From Diplolepis rosae (lineage: Eukaryota > Arthropoda > Insecta > Hymenoptera > Diplolepididae): 64,000 nt of DNA. Positions 34,501-48,850 of the stretch are shown one piece after another. A program made the translations under genes and the position numbers. Below the pieces are notes generated by a model. The model saw only the letters and a program-made list of their open reading frames with translations. It was not told the origin of the DNA and ran no database searches. Each line of letters opens with the position of its first letter. Within the stretch, counting starts at the first letter, position 1. The DNA lies in contig JAPYXD010000700.1 of assembly GCA_030998225.1 (NCBI GenBank), positions 930,001 to 994,000 on the forward strand, written 5' to 3'.

Positions 34501-37500
34501 TACTTAAAGTCAGAGTCCGGAAATCTCGCGTATTAGTTGGCCACTTTACAACAATTCTTATACTCCTAGGAATTCGCGCATTATTTGGCCATTCTTTGCA
34601 GGACAGACTTCGTTCAACTCGCGCATTACTTGGCCACTCTTTGCAGGACAGACTTCGTTCAACTCGCGTATTACGACGCCACCTATGTATTTATATCAGT
34701 CCTGAGGTCCACTGAACTCGTGCATTACTTGATCACCTTACTTAATGTCATAGTCTGGAAATCTCGCGTATTACTTGGCCACTTTATAAAAATTCTTATA
34801 CTCCTAAGAATTCGCGCATTACTTGGCCACATTATTTATAGACAGAGTCCGGAAATCTCGCGTATTACTTGGCCACTTTACAACAATTCTTATACTCCTA
34901 ATAATTCGCGCATTATTTGGCCATTCTTTTCAGGACGGGCTTAGTTTAACTTGCGTATTACGAGTCCACTTGTGTTTTTATATCAGTCCTGTGGTCCATT
35001 GAACTCGCGCATTACTTGGCCACCTTACTTAAAGTCAGAGTCCGGAAATCTCGCGTATTAGTTGGCCACTTTACAACAATTCTTATACTCCTAGGAATTC
35101 GCGCATTACTTGGCCATTCTTTTCAGGACGGGCTTAGTTTAACTCGCGCATTACGAGGCCTCTTGTGTCTTTATATCAGTCCTGTGGTCCATTAAACTCG
35201 CGCATTACTTGGTCACCTTACTTAAAGTCAGAGTCCGGAAATCTCGCGTATTAGTTGGCCACTTTACAACAATTCTTATACTCCTAGGAATTCGCGCATT
35301 ATTTGGCCATTCTTTTCAGGACGGGCTTAGTTTAACTTGCGTATTACGAGTCCACTTGTGTTTTTATATCAGTCCTGTGGTCCATTTAACTCGCGCATTA
35401 CTTTGTCACCTTACTTAAAGTCAGAGTCCGGAAATCTCGCGTATTAGTTGGCCACTTTACAACAATTCTTATACTCCTAAGAATTCGCGCATTACTTGGC
35501 CACTCTTTGCAGGACAGACTTCGTTCAACTCGCGCATTAATTGGCCACTCTTTGCAGGACAGACTTCGTTCAACTAGCGTATTACGACGCCACCTATGTA
35601 TTTATATCAGTCCTGAGGTCCACTGAACTCGTGCATTACTTGATCACCTTACTTAATGTCATAGTCTGGAAATCTCGCGTATTACTTGGCCACTTTATAA
35701 AAATTCTTATACTCCTAAGAATTCGCGCATTACTTGGCCACCTTATTTATAGACAGAGTCCGGAAATCTAGCGTAATACTTGGCCACTTTACAACAATTC
35801 TTATACTCCTAGGAATTCGCGCATTATTTGGCCATTCTTTTCAGGACGGGCTTAGTTTAACTTGCGTATTACGAGTCCACTTGTGTTTTTATATCAGTCC
35901 TGTGGTCCATTGAACTCGCGCATTACTTGGCCACGTTACTTAAAGTCAGAGTCCGGAAATCTCGCGTATTAGTTGGCCACTTTACAACAATTCTTATACT
36001 CCTAGGAATTCCCGCATTACTTGGCCATTCTTTTCAGGACGGGCTTAGTTTAACTCGCGCATTACGAGGCCTCTTGTGTTTTTATATCAGTCCTGTGGTC
36101 CATTAAACTCGCGCATTACTTGGTCACCTTACTTAAAGTCAGAGTCCGGAAATCTCGCGTATTAGTTGGCCACTTTACAACAATTCTTATACTCCTAAGA
36201 ATTCGCGCATTACTTGGCCACTCTTTGCAGGACAGACTTCGTTCAACTCGCGCATTACTTGGCCACACTTTGCAGGACAGACTTCGTTCAACTCGCGTAT
36301 TACGACGCCACCTATGTATATATATCAGTCCTGTGGTCCACTGAACTCGTGCATTACTTGATGACCTTACTTAATGTCAGAGTCCGGAATTCTCGCGTAT
36401 TAGTTGGCCACTTTACAACAATTCTTATACTCCTAGGAATTCGCGCATTACTTGGCCATTCTTTTCAGGACGGACTGCGTTTAAGTCGCGTATTACGAGG
36501 CCACTTGTGTTTTTATATCGTTCCTGTGGTCCATTGAACTCGCGCATTACTTGGTCACCTTACTTAAAGTCAGAGTCCGGAAATCTCGCGTATTAGTTGG
36601 TCACTTTACAACAATTCTTATACTCCTAGGAATTCGCGCATTACTTGGCCATTCTTTTCAGGACGGTCTTCGTTTAACTCGCGTATTACGAGGCCACTTG
36701 TGTTTTTATATCAGTCCTGTGGTCCATTGAACTCGCGCATTATTTGGCCACCTTACTTAAAGTCAGAGTCCGGAAATCTCGCGTATTACTTGGCCACTTT
36801 ATAAAAATTGTCATACACCTAAGAATTAGCGCATAACTTGGCCACCTTACTTAAAGTCAGAGTACGGAAATCTCGCGTATTAGTTGGACACTTTACAACA
36901 ATTCTTATACTCCTAGGAATTCCCGCATTACTTGGCCACTCTTTGCATGATAGACTACGTTCATATCGCGCATTACTTTGCCACTCGTTGCAGGACAGAC
37001 TTCGTTCAACTCGCGTATTACGACGCCACCTATGTATTTATATCAGTCCTGAGGTCCACTGAACTCGCGCATTACTTGATCACCTTACTTAATGTCATAG
37101 TCCGGAAATCTCGCGTATTACTTGGCCACTTTACAACAATTCTTATAATCCTAGGAATTCGCGCATTATTTGGCCATTCTTTTCAGGACGGGCTTAGTTT
37201 AACTTGCGTATTACGAGTCCACTTGTGTTTTTATATCAGTCCTGTGGTCCATTGAACTCGCGCATTACTTGGCCACCTTACTTAAAGTCAGAGTCCGGAA
37301 ATCTCGCGTATTAGTTGGCCACTTTACAACAATTCTTATACTCCTAGGAATTCGCGCATTACTTGGCCATTCTTTTCAGGACGGGCTTAGTTTAACTCGC
37401 GCATTACGAGGCCTCTTGTGTTTTTATATCAGTCCTGTGGTCCATTAAACTCGCGCATTACTTGGTCACCTTACTTAAAGTCAGAGTCCGGAAATCTCGC

Positions 37501-40500
37501 GTATTAGTTGGCCACTTTACAACAATTCTTATACTCCTAAGAATTCGCGCATTACTTGGCCCCTCTTTGCAGGATAGACTACGTTCAACTCGCGCATTAC
37601 TTTGCCACTCGTTGCAGGACAGACTTCGTTCAACTCGCGTATTACGACGCCACCTATGTATTTATATCAGTCCTGAGGTCCACTGAACTCGCGCATTACT
37701 TGATCACCTTACTTAATGTCATAGTCCGGAAATCTCGCGTATTACTTGGCCACTTTATAAAAATTCTTATACTCCTAAGAAATCGCGCATTACTTGGCCA
37801 CCTTATTTAAAGCCAGAGTCCGGAAAGCTCGTGTATTACTTGGCCACTTTAGAAAAATCCTTATACTCCTATGAATTCGCGTATTATTTGGCCTTTCTTT
37901 TCAGGACGGGCTTAGTTTAACTTGCGTATTACGAGTCCACTTGTGTTTTTATATCAGTCCTGTGGTCCATTGAACTCGCGCATTACTTGGCCACGTTACT
38001 TAAAGTCAGAGTCCGGAAATCTCGCGTATTAGTTGGCCACTTTACAACAATTCTTATACTCCTAGGAATTCCCGCATTACTTGGCCATTCTTTTCAGGAC
38101 GGGCTTAGTTTAACTCGCGCATTACGAGGCCTCTTGTGTTTTTATATCAGTCCTGTGGTCCATTAAACTCGCGCATTACTTGGTCACCTTACTTAAAGTC
38201 AGAGTCCGGAAATCTCGCGTATTAGTTGGCCACTTTACAACAATTCTTATACTCCTAAGAATTCGCGCATTACTTGGCCACTCTTTGCAGGACAGACTTC
38301 GTTCAACTCGCGCATTACTTGGCCACACTTTGCAGGACAGACTTCGTTCAACTCGCGTATTACGACGCCACCTATGTATATATATCAGTCCTGTGGTCCA
38401 CTGAACTCGTGCATTACTTGATGACCTTACTTAATGTCAGAGTCCGGAATTCTCGCGTATTAGTTGGCCACTTTACAACAATTCTTATACTCCTAGGAAT
38501 TCGCGCATTACTTGGCCATTCTTTTCAGGACGGACTGCGTTTAACTCGCGTATTACGAGGCCACTTGTGTTTTTATATCGTTCCTGTGGTCCAATGAACT
38601 CGCGCATTACTTGGCCACCTTACTTAAAGTCAGAGTCCGGAAATCTCGCGTATTAGTTGGTCACTTTACAACAATTCTTATACTCCTAGGAATTCGCGCA
38701 TTACTTGGCCATTCTTTTCAGGACGGTCTTCGTTTAACTCGCGTATTACGAGGCCACTTGTGTTTTTATATCAGTCCTGTGGTCCATTGAACTCGCGCAT
38801 TATTTGGCCACCTTACTTAAAGTCAGAGTCCGGAAATCTCGCGTATTACTTGGCCACTTTATAAAAATTGTCATACACCTAAGAATTAGCGCATAACTTG
38901 GCCACCTTACTTAAAGTCAGAGTACGGAAATCTCGCGTATTAGTTGGCCACTTTACAAGAATTCTTATACTCCTAGGAATTCGCGCATTACTTGGCCACT
39001 CTTTGCAGGATAGACTACGTTCAACTCGCGCATTACTTTGCCACTCGTTGCAGGACAGACTTCGTTCAACTCGCGTATTACGACGACACCTATGTATTTA
39101 TATCAGTCCTGAGGTCCACTGAACTCGCGCATTACTTGATCACCTTACTTTATGTCATAGTCCGGAAATCTCGCGTATTACTTGGCCACTTTACAAGAAT
39201 TCTTATACTCCTAGGAATTCGCTCATTACTTGGCCATTCTTTTCAGGACGGGCTTAGTTTAACTTGCGTATTACGAATCCACTTGTGTTTTTATATCAGT
39301 CCTGTGGTCCATTGAACTCGCGCATTACCAGGCCACCTTACTTAATGTCAGAGTCCGGAAATCTCGCGTATTAGTTGGCCACTTTACAACAATTCTTATA
39401 CTCCTAGGAATTCGCGCATTACTTGGCCCCTCTTTGCAGGATAGACTACGTTCAACTCGCGCATTACTTTGCCACTCGTTGCAGGACAGACTTCGTTCAA
39501 CTCGCGTATTACGACGCCACCTATGTATTTATATCAGTCCTGAGGTCCACTGAACTCGCGCATTACTTGATCACCTTACTTAATGTCATAGTCCGGAAAT
39601 CTCGCGTATTACTTGGCCACTTTATAAAAATTCTTATACTCCTAAGAAATCGCGCATTACTTGGCCACCTTATTTAAAGTCAGAGTCCGGAAAGCTCGTG
39701 TATTACTTGGCCACTTTAGAAAAATTCTTATACTCCTAAGAAATCGCGCATTACTTGATCACCTTACTTAATGTCATAGTCCGGAAATCTCGCGTATTAC
39801 GTGGCCACTTTACTCCTAAGAATTCGCGCATTACTTGACCACACTTTTCAGGACAGACTTCGTTTAACTCGCGTATTACGAGGCCACTTAAGTATTTATA
39901 TCAGTCCTGTGGTCCATTGAACTTGCGCATTACTTGGCCACCTTACTGAAGTCAGAGTCCGGAAATCTCGCGTATTACTTGGCCACTTTATAAAAATTGT
40001 CATACACCTAAGAATTAGCGCATAACTTGGCCACCTTACTTAAAGTCAGAGTACGGACATCTTGCGTATTACTTGGCCACTTTATATAAACATTCTTAGA
40101 CTAATAAGAATTCGCGCATTACTTGGCCACCTTATTTAAAGTCAGAGTCCGGAAATCTCGCGCATTACTTTGCCACATACCTTAAAGTCAGAGTCCGGAA
40201 ATCTCGCGTATTACTCTGCCATTTTAGAAAGATTATTATACCCCTAAGAATTCGCGCATTACTTGTTCACCTTATTTAAAGTCAGAGTCCGGAAAGCTCG
40301 TGTATTACATGGCCACTTTAGAAAAATCCTTATACTCCTATGAATTCGCGTATTACTTGGCCACCGTACTTAAAGTCAGAGTAAGAAAATCTCGCGCATT
40401 ACTTGGCCACTTTACAACAATTCTTATACTCCTAGGAATTCGCGCATTATTTGGCCATTCTTTGCAGGACAGACTTCGTTCAACTCGCGCATTACTTGGC

Positions 40501-43500
40501 CACTCTTTGCAGGACAGACTTCGTTCAACTCGCGTATTACGACGCCACCTATGTATTTATATCAGTCCTGAGGTCCACTGAACTCGTGCATTACTTGATC
40601 ACCTTACTTAATGTCATAGTCTGAAAATCTCGCGTATTACTTGGCCACTTTATAAAAATTCTTATACTCCTAAGAATTCGCGCATTACTTGGCCACCTTA
40701 TTTATAGACAGAGTCCGGAAATCTCGCGTATTACTTGGCCACTTTACAACAATTCTTATACTCCTAGGAATTCGCGCATTATTTGGCCATTCTTTTCAGG
40801 ACGGGCTTAGTTTAACTTGCGTATTACGAGTCCACTTGTGTTTTTATATCAGTCCTGTGGTCCATTGAACTCGCGCATTACTTGGTCACCTTACTTAAAG
40901 TCAGAGTCCGGAAATCTCGCGTATTAGTTGGCCACTTTACAACAATTCTTATACTCCTAAGAATTCGCGCATTACTTGGCCACTCTTTGCAGGACAGACT
41001 TCGTTCAACTCGCGCATTACTTGGCCACACTTTGCAGGACAGACTTCGTTCAACTCGCGTATTACGACGCCACCTATGTATTTATATCAGTCCTGAGGTC
41101 CACTGAACTCGTGCATTACTTGATGACCTTACTTAATGTCAGAGTCCGGAATTCTCGCGTATTAGTTGGCCACTTTACAACAATTCTTATACTCCTAGGA
41201 ATTCGCGCATTACTTGGCCATTCTTTTCAGGACGGACTTCGTTTAACTCGCGTATTACGAGGCCACTTGTGATTTTATATCAGTCCTGTGGTCCATTGAA
41301 CTCGCGCATTACTTGGCCACCTTACTTAAAGTCAGAGTCCGGAAATCTCGCGTATTAGTTGGCCACTTTACAACAATTCTTATACTCCTAGGAATTCGCG
41401 CATTACTTGGCCATTCTTTTCAGGACGGTCTTCGTTTAACTCGCGTATTACGAGGCCACTTGTGTTTTTATATCAGTCCTGTGGTCCATTGAACTCGCGC
41501 ATTACTTGACCACCTTACTTAAAGTCAGAGTCCGGAAATCTCGCGTATTACTTGGCCACTTTATAAAAATTGTCATACACCTAAGAATTAGCGCATAACT
41601 TGGCCACCTTACTTAAAGTCAGAGTACGGAAATCTCGCGTATTAGTTGGCCACTTTACAACAATTCTTATACTCCTAAGAATTCGCGCATTACTTGGCCA
41701 CTCTTTGCAGGATAGACTACGTTCAACTCGCGCATTACTTTGCCACTCGTTGCAGGACAGACTTCGTTCAACTCGCGTATTACGACGCCACCTATGTATT
41801 TATATCAGTCCTGAGGTCCACTGAACTCGCGCATTACTTGATCACCTTACTTAATGTCATAGTCCGGAAATCTCGCGTATTACTTGGCCACTTTATAAAA
41901 ATTCTTATACTCCTAAGAAATCGCGCATTACTTGGCCACCTTATTTATAGACAGAGTCCGGAAATCTCGCGTATTACTTGGCCATTTTAGAAAGATTGTT
42001 ACACCCCTAAGAATTCGCGCATTACTTGGCCACCTTATTTAAAGCCAGAGTCCGGAAAGCTCGTGTATTACTTGGCCACTTTAGAAAAATCCTTATACTC
42101 CTATGAATTCGCGCATTACTTGGCCACCTTACTTAAAGTCAGAGTCCGGAAATCTCGCGTATTAGTTGGCCACTTTACAACAATTCTTATACTCCTAGGA
42201 ATTCGCGCATTACTTGGCCATTCTTTTTCAGGACAGACTTCGTTTAACTCGCGTATTACGAAGCCACTTGTCTTTTTATATCAGTCCTGTGGTCCATTGA
42301 AGTCGGGCATTACTTGGCCACCTTACTTAAAGTCAGAGTCCGGAAATCTGGCGTATTAGTTGGCCACTTTACAACAATTCTTATACTCCTAGGAATTCGC
42401 GCATTACTTGGCCATTCTTTTTAGGACGGACTTCGTTTAACTCGCGTATTACGAGGCCACTTGTGTTTTTATATCAGTCCTGTGGTCCATTGAACTCGCG
42501 CATTACTTGGTCACCTTACTTAAAGTCAGAGTCCGGAAATCTCGCGTATTAGTTGGCCACTTTACAACAATTCTTATACTCCTAAGAATTCGCGCATTAC
42601 TTGGCCACTCTTTGCAGGACAGACTTCGTTCAACTCGCGCATTAATTGGCCACTCTTTGCAGGACAGACTTCGTTCAACTAGCGTATTACGACGCCACCT
42701 ATGTATTTATATCAGTCCTGAGGTCCACTGAACTCGTGCATTACTTGATCACCTTACTTAATGTCATAGTCTGGAAATCTCGCGTATTACTTGGCCACTT
42801 TATAAAAATTCTTATACTCCTAAGAATTCGCGCATTACTTGGCCACCTTATTTATAGACAGAGTCCGGAAATCTAGCGTAATACTTGGCCACTTTACAAC
42901 AATTCTTATACTCCTAGGAATTCGCGCATTATTTGGCCATTCTTTTCAGGACGGGCTTAGTTTAACTTGCGTATTACGAGTCCACTTGTGTTTTTATATC
43001 AGTCCTGTGGTCCATTGAACTCGCACATTACTTGGCCACGTTACTTAAAGTCAGAGTCCGGAAATCTCGCGTATTAGTTGGCCACTTTACAACAATTCTT
43101 ATACTCCTAGGAATTCCCGCATTACTTGGCCATTCTTTTCAGGACGGGCTTAGTTTAACTCGCGCATTACGAGGCCTCTTGTGTTTTTATATCAGTCCTG
43201 TGGTCCATTAAACTCGCGCATTACTTGGTCACCTTACTTAAAGTCAGAGTCCGGAAATCTCGCGTATTAGTTGGCCACTTTACAACAATTCTTATACTCC
43301 TAAGAATTCGCGCATTACTTGGCCACTCTTTGCAGGACAGACTTCGTTCAACTCGCGCATTACTTGGCCACACTTTGCAGGACAGACTTCGTTCAACTCG
43401 CGTATTACGACGCCACCTATGTATATATATCAGTCCTGTGGTCCACTGAACTCGTGCATTACTTGATGACCTTACTTAATGTCAGAGTCCGGAATTCTCG

Positions 43501-46500
43501 CGTATTAGTTGGCCACTTTACAACAATTCTTATACTCCTAGGAATTCGCGCATTACTTGGCCATTCTTTTCAGGACGGACTGCGTTTAACTCGCGTATTA
43601 CGAGGCCACTTGTGTTTTTATATCAGTCCTGTGGTCCATTGAACTCGCGCATTACTTGGCCACCTTACTTAAAGTCAGAGTCCGGAAATCTCGCGTATTA
43701 GTTGGTCACTTTACAACAATTCTTATACTCCTAGGAATTCGCGCATTACTTGGCCATTCTTTTCAGGACGGTCTTCGTTTAACTCGCGTATTACGAGGCC
43801 ACTTGTGTTTTTATATCAGTCCTGTGGTCCATTGAACTCGCGCATTATTTGGCCACCTTACTTAAAGTCAGAGTCCGGAAATCTCGCGTATTACTTGGCC
43901 ACTTTATAAAAATTGTCATACACCTAAGAATTAGCGCATAACTTGGCCACCTTACTTAAAGTCAGAGTACGGAAATCTCGCGTATTAGTTGGCCACTTTA
44001 CAACAATTCTTATACTCCTAAGAATTCGCGCATTACTTGGCCACTCTTTGCAGGATAGACTACGTTCAACTCGCGCATTACTTTGCCACTCGTTGCAGGA
44101 CAGACTTCGTTCAACTCGCGTATTACGACGCCACCTATGTATTTATATCAGTCCTGAGGTCCACTGAACTCGCGCATTACTTGATCACCTTACTTAATGT
44201 CATAGTCCGGAAATCTCGCGTATTACTTGGCCACTTTACAACAATTCTTATACTCCTAGGAATTCGCGCATTATTTGGCCATTCTTTTCAGGACGGGCTT
44301 AGTTTAACTTGCGTATTACGAGTCCACTTGTGTTTTTATATCAGTCCTGTGGTCCATTGAACTCGCGCATTACTTGGCCACCTTACTTAAAGTCAGAGTC
44401 CGGAAATCTCGCGTATTAGTTGGCCACTTTACAACAATTCTTATACTCCTAGGAATTCCCGCATTACTTGGCCATTCTTTTCAGGACGGGCTTAGTTTAA
44501 CTCGCGCATTTCGAGGCCTCTTGTGTTTTTATATCAGTCCTGTGGTCCATTAAACTCGCGCATTACTTGGTCACCTTACTTAAAGTCAGAGTCCGGAAAT
44601 CTCGCGTATTAGTTGGCCACTTTACAACAATTCTTATACTCCTAAGAATTCGCGCATTACTTGGCCACTCTTTGCAGGATAGACTACGTTCAACTCGCGC
44701 ATTACTTTGCCACTCGTTGCAGGACAGACTTCGTTCAACTCGCGTATTACGACGCCACCTATGTATTTATATCAGTCCTGAGGTCCACTGAACTCGCGCA
44801 TTACTTGGCCACCTTACTTAAAGTCAGAGTCCGGAAATCTGGCGTATTAGTTGGCCACTTTACAACAATTCTTATACTCCTAAGAATTCGCGCATTACTT
44901 GGCCACCTTATTTATAGACAGAGTCCGGAAATCTAGCGTAATACTTGGCCACTTTACAACAATTCTTATACTCCTAGGAATTCGCGCATTACTTGGCCAT
45001 TCTTTTCAGGACGGGCTTAGTTTAACTTGCGTATTACGAGTCCACTTGTGTTTTTATATCAGTCCTGTGGTCCATTGAACTCGCGCATTACTTGGCCACC
45101 TTACTTAAAGTCAGAGTCCGGAAATCTCGCGTATTACTTGGCCACTTTACAACAATTCTTATACTCCTAGGAATTCGCGCATTATTTGGCCATTCTTTTC
45201 AGGACGGGCTTAGTTTAACTTGCGTATTACGAGTCCACTTGTGTTTTTATATCAGTCCTGTGGTCCATTGAACTCGCGCATTACTTGGCCACCTTACTTA
45301 AAGTCAGAGTCCGGAAATCTCGCGTATTAGTTGGCCACTTTACAACAATTCTTATACTCCTAGGAATTCCCGCATTACTTGGCCATTCTTTTCAGGACGG
45401 GCTTAGTCTAACTCGCGCATTTCAAGGCCTCTTGTGTTTTTATATCAGTCCTGTGGTCCATTAAACTCGCGCATTACTTGGTCACCTTACTTAAAGTCAG
45501 AGTCCGGAAATCTCGCGTATTAGTTGGCCACTTTACAACAATTCTTATACTCCTAAGAATTCGCGCATTACTTGGCCACTCTTTGCAGGATAGACTACGT
45601 TCAACTCGCGCATTACTTTGCCACTCGTTGCAGGACAGACTTCGTTCAACTCGCGTATTACGACGCCACCTATGTATTTATATCAGTCCTGAGGTCCACT
45701 GAACTCGCGCATTACTTGGCCACCTTACTTAAAGTCAGAGTCCGGAAATCTCGCGTATTACTTGGCCACTTTATAAAAATTCTTATACTCCTAAGAATTC
45801 GCGCATTACTTGGCCACCTTATTTATAGACAGAGTCCGGAAATCTAGCGTAATACTTGGCCACTTTACAACAATTCTTATACTCCTAGGAATTCGCGCAT
45901 TATTTGGCCATTCTTTTCAGGACGGGCTTAGTTTAACTTGCGTATTACGAGTCCACTTGTGTTTTTATATCAGTCCTGTGGTCCATTGAACTCGCACATT
46001 ACTTGGCCACGTTACTTAAAGTCAGAGTCCGGAAATCTCGCGTATTAGTTGGCCACTTTACAACAATTCTTATACTCCTAGGAATTCCCGCATTACTTGG
46101 CCATTCTTTCCAGGACGGGCTTAGTTTAACTCGCGCATTACGAGGCCTCTTGTGTTTTTATATCAGTCCTGTGGTCCATTAAACTCGCGCATTACTTGGT
46201 CACCTTACTTAAAGTCAGAGTCCGGAAATCTCGCGTATTAGTTGGCCACTTTACAACAATTCTTATACTCCTAAGAATTCGCGAATTACTTGGCCACTCT
46301 TTGCAGGACAGACTTCGTTCAACTCGCGCATTACTTGGCCACACTTTGCAGGACAGACTTCGTTCAACTCGCGTATTACGACGCCACCTATGTATATATA
46401 TCAGTCCTGTGGTCCACTGAACTCGTGCATTACTTGATGACCTTACTTAATGTCAGAGTCCGGAATTCTCGCGTATTAGTTGGCCACTTTACAACAATTC

Positions 46501-47340
46501 TTATACTCCTAGGAATTCGCGCATTACTTGGCCATTCTTTTCAGGACGGACTGCGTTTAAGTCGCGTATTACGAGGCCACTTGTGTTTTTATATCAGTCC
46601 TGTGGTCCATTGAACTCGCGCATTACTTGGCCACCTGACTTAAAGTCAGAGTCCGGAAATCTCGCGTATTAGTTGGTCACTTTACAACAATTCTTATACT
46701 CCTAGGAATTCGCGCATTACTTGGCCATTCTTTTCAGGACGGTCTTCGTTTAACTCGCGTATTACGAGGCCACTTGTGTTTTTATATCAGTCCTGTGGTC
46801 CATTGAACTCGCGCATTATTTGGCCACCTTACTTAAAGTCAGAGTCCGGAAATCTCGCGTATTACTTGGCCACTTTATAAAAATTGTCATACACCTAAGA
46901 ATTAGCGCATAACTTGGCCACCTTACTTAAAGTCAGAGTACGGAAATCTCGCGTATTAGTTGGCCACTTTACAACAATTCTTATACTCCTAAGAATTCGC
47001 GCATTACTTGGCCACTCTTTGCAGGATAGACTACGTTCAACTCGCGCATTACTTTGCCACTCGTTGCAGGACACACTTCGTTCAACTCGCCTATTACGAC
47101 GCCACCTATGTATTTATATCAGTCCTGAGGTCCACTGAACTCGCGCATTACTTGATCACATTACTTAATGTCATAGTCCGGAATTCTCGCGTATTAGTTG
47201 GCCACTTTACAACAATTCTTATACTCCTAGGAATTCGCGCATTATTTGGCCATTCTTTTCAGGACGGGCTTAGTTTAACTTGCGTATTACGAGTCCACTT
47301 GTGTTTTTATATCAGTCCTGTGGTCCATTGAACTCGCGCA
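31542..47340 (+). repeat. Dispersed copies of a 0.7-1.3 kb satellite 1 block
   Basis: A block starting with A-B-C-C-D recurs at 31542, 36120, 38180, 43225 and 46196. In each copy the next landmark (an A module after GCATAACTTGG) lies exactly 718 bp later. In the copies at 31542, 36120 and 43225 a further landmark follows at 1342 bp. Between these blocks the module order varies. This shows several overlapping rounds of segmental duplication rather than one simple period. Confidence 0.7.
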
Positions 47341-48570
47341 TTACTTGGCCACCTTACTTAAAGTCAGAGTCCGGAAATCTCGCGTATTAGTTGGCCACTT
47401 TACAACAATTCTTATACTCCTAGGAATTCGCGCATTATTTGGCCATTCTTTTCGGGCCGGGCTTAGTTTATCTTGCGTATTACGAGTCCACTTGTGTTTT
47501 TATATCAGTCCTGTGGTCCATTGAACTCGCGCATTACTTGGCCACCTTACTTAAAGTCAGAGTCCGGAAATCTCGCGTATTAGTTGGCCACTTTACAACA
47601 ATTCTTATACTCCTAGGAATTCCCGCATTACTTGGCCATTCTTTTCAGGACAGACTTCGTTTAACTCGCGTATTACGAGTCCACTTGTGTTTTTATATCA
47701 GTCCTGTGGTCCATTGAACTCGCGCATTACTTGACCACCTTACTTAATGTCATAGTCCGGAATTCTCGCGTATTAGTTGGCCACTTTACAACAATTCTTA
47801 TTATCCTAGGAATTCGCGCATTATTTGGCCATTCTTTTCAGGACGGGCTTAGTTTAACTTGCGTATTACGAGTCCACTTGTGTTTTTATATCAGTCCTGT
47901 GGTCCATTGAACTCGCGCATTACTTGGCCACCTTACTTAAAGTCAGAGTCCGGAAATCTCGCGTATTAGTTGGCCACTTTACAACAATTCTTATACTCCT
48001 AGGAATTCCCGCATTACTTGGCCATTCTTTTCAGGACAGACTTCGTTTAACTCGCGTATTACGAGTCCACTTGTGTTTTTATATCAGTCCTGTGGTCCTT
48101 TGAACTCGCGCATTACTTGGCAACCTTACTTAAAGACAAAGTCCGGAAATCTCGCGTATTAGTTGGCCACTTTACAACAATTCTTATACTCCTGGGAATT
48201 AGCGCATAACTTTGCCACCTTACTTAAAGTCAGAGTACGGAAATCTTGCGTATTACTTGGCCACTTTACAACAATTCTTATACTCCTAAGAATTCGCGCA
48301 TTACTTGGCCACTCTTTGCAGGATAGACTACGTTCAACTCGCGCATTACTTTGCCACTCGTTGCAGGACAGACTTCGTTTAACTCGCGTATTACGACGCC
48401 ACCTATGTATTTATATCAGTCCTGAGGTCCACTGAACTCGTGCATTACTTGATGACCTTACTCAATGTCAGAGTCCGGAAATCTCGCGTATTACTTGGCC
48501 ACTTTACAACAATTCTTATACTCCTAGGAATTCGCGCATTATTTGGCCATTCTTTTCAGGACGGGCTTAG

Positions 48571-48850
48571 TTTGCCACATACCTTAAAGTCAGAGTCAGG
48601 AAATCTCGCGTATTACTTGGCCATTTTAGAAAGATTATTATACCACAAAGAATTCGCGCATTACTTGGCCACCTTATTTAAAGTCAGAGTCCGGATATCT
48701 CGCGCATTACTTTGCCACATACCTTAAAGTCAAAGTCAGGAAATCTCGCGTATTACTTGGCCATTTTAGAAAGATTATTATACCACAAAGAATTCGCGCA
48801 TTACTTGGCCACCTTATTTAAAGACAAAGTCCGGAAATCTCGCGTATTAG
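48571..48850 (+). repeat. Irregular satellite 1 segment with a 140-bp local duplication
   Basis: At 48571 a C spacer ending in GGGCTTAGTTT runs straight into TTTGCCACATACC, skipping the normal core. The following segment up to about 48710 is then repeated once with a 140-bp period, including a private ACCACAAAG variant of the B spacer. This is one of the few places where a rearrangement breakpoint lies outside the shared core. Confidence 0.7.
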
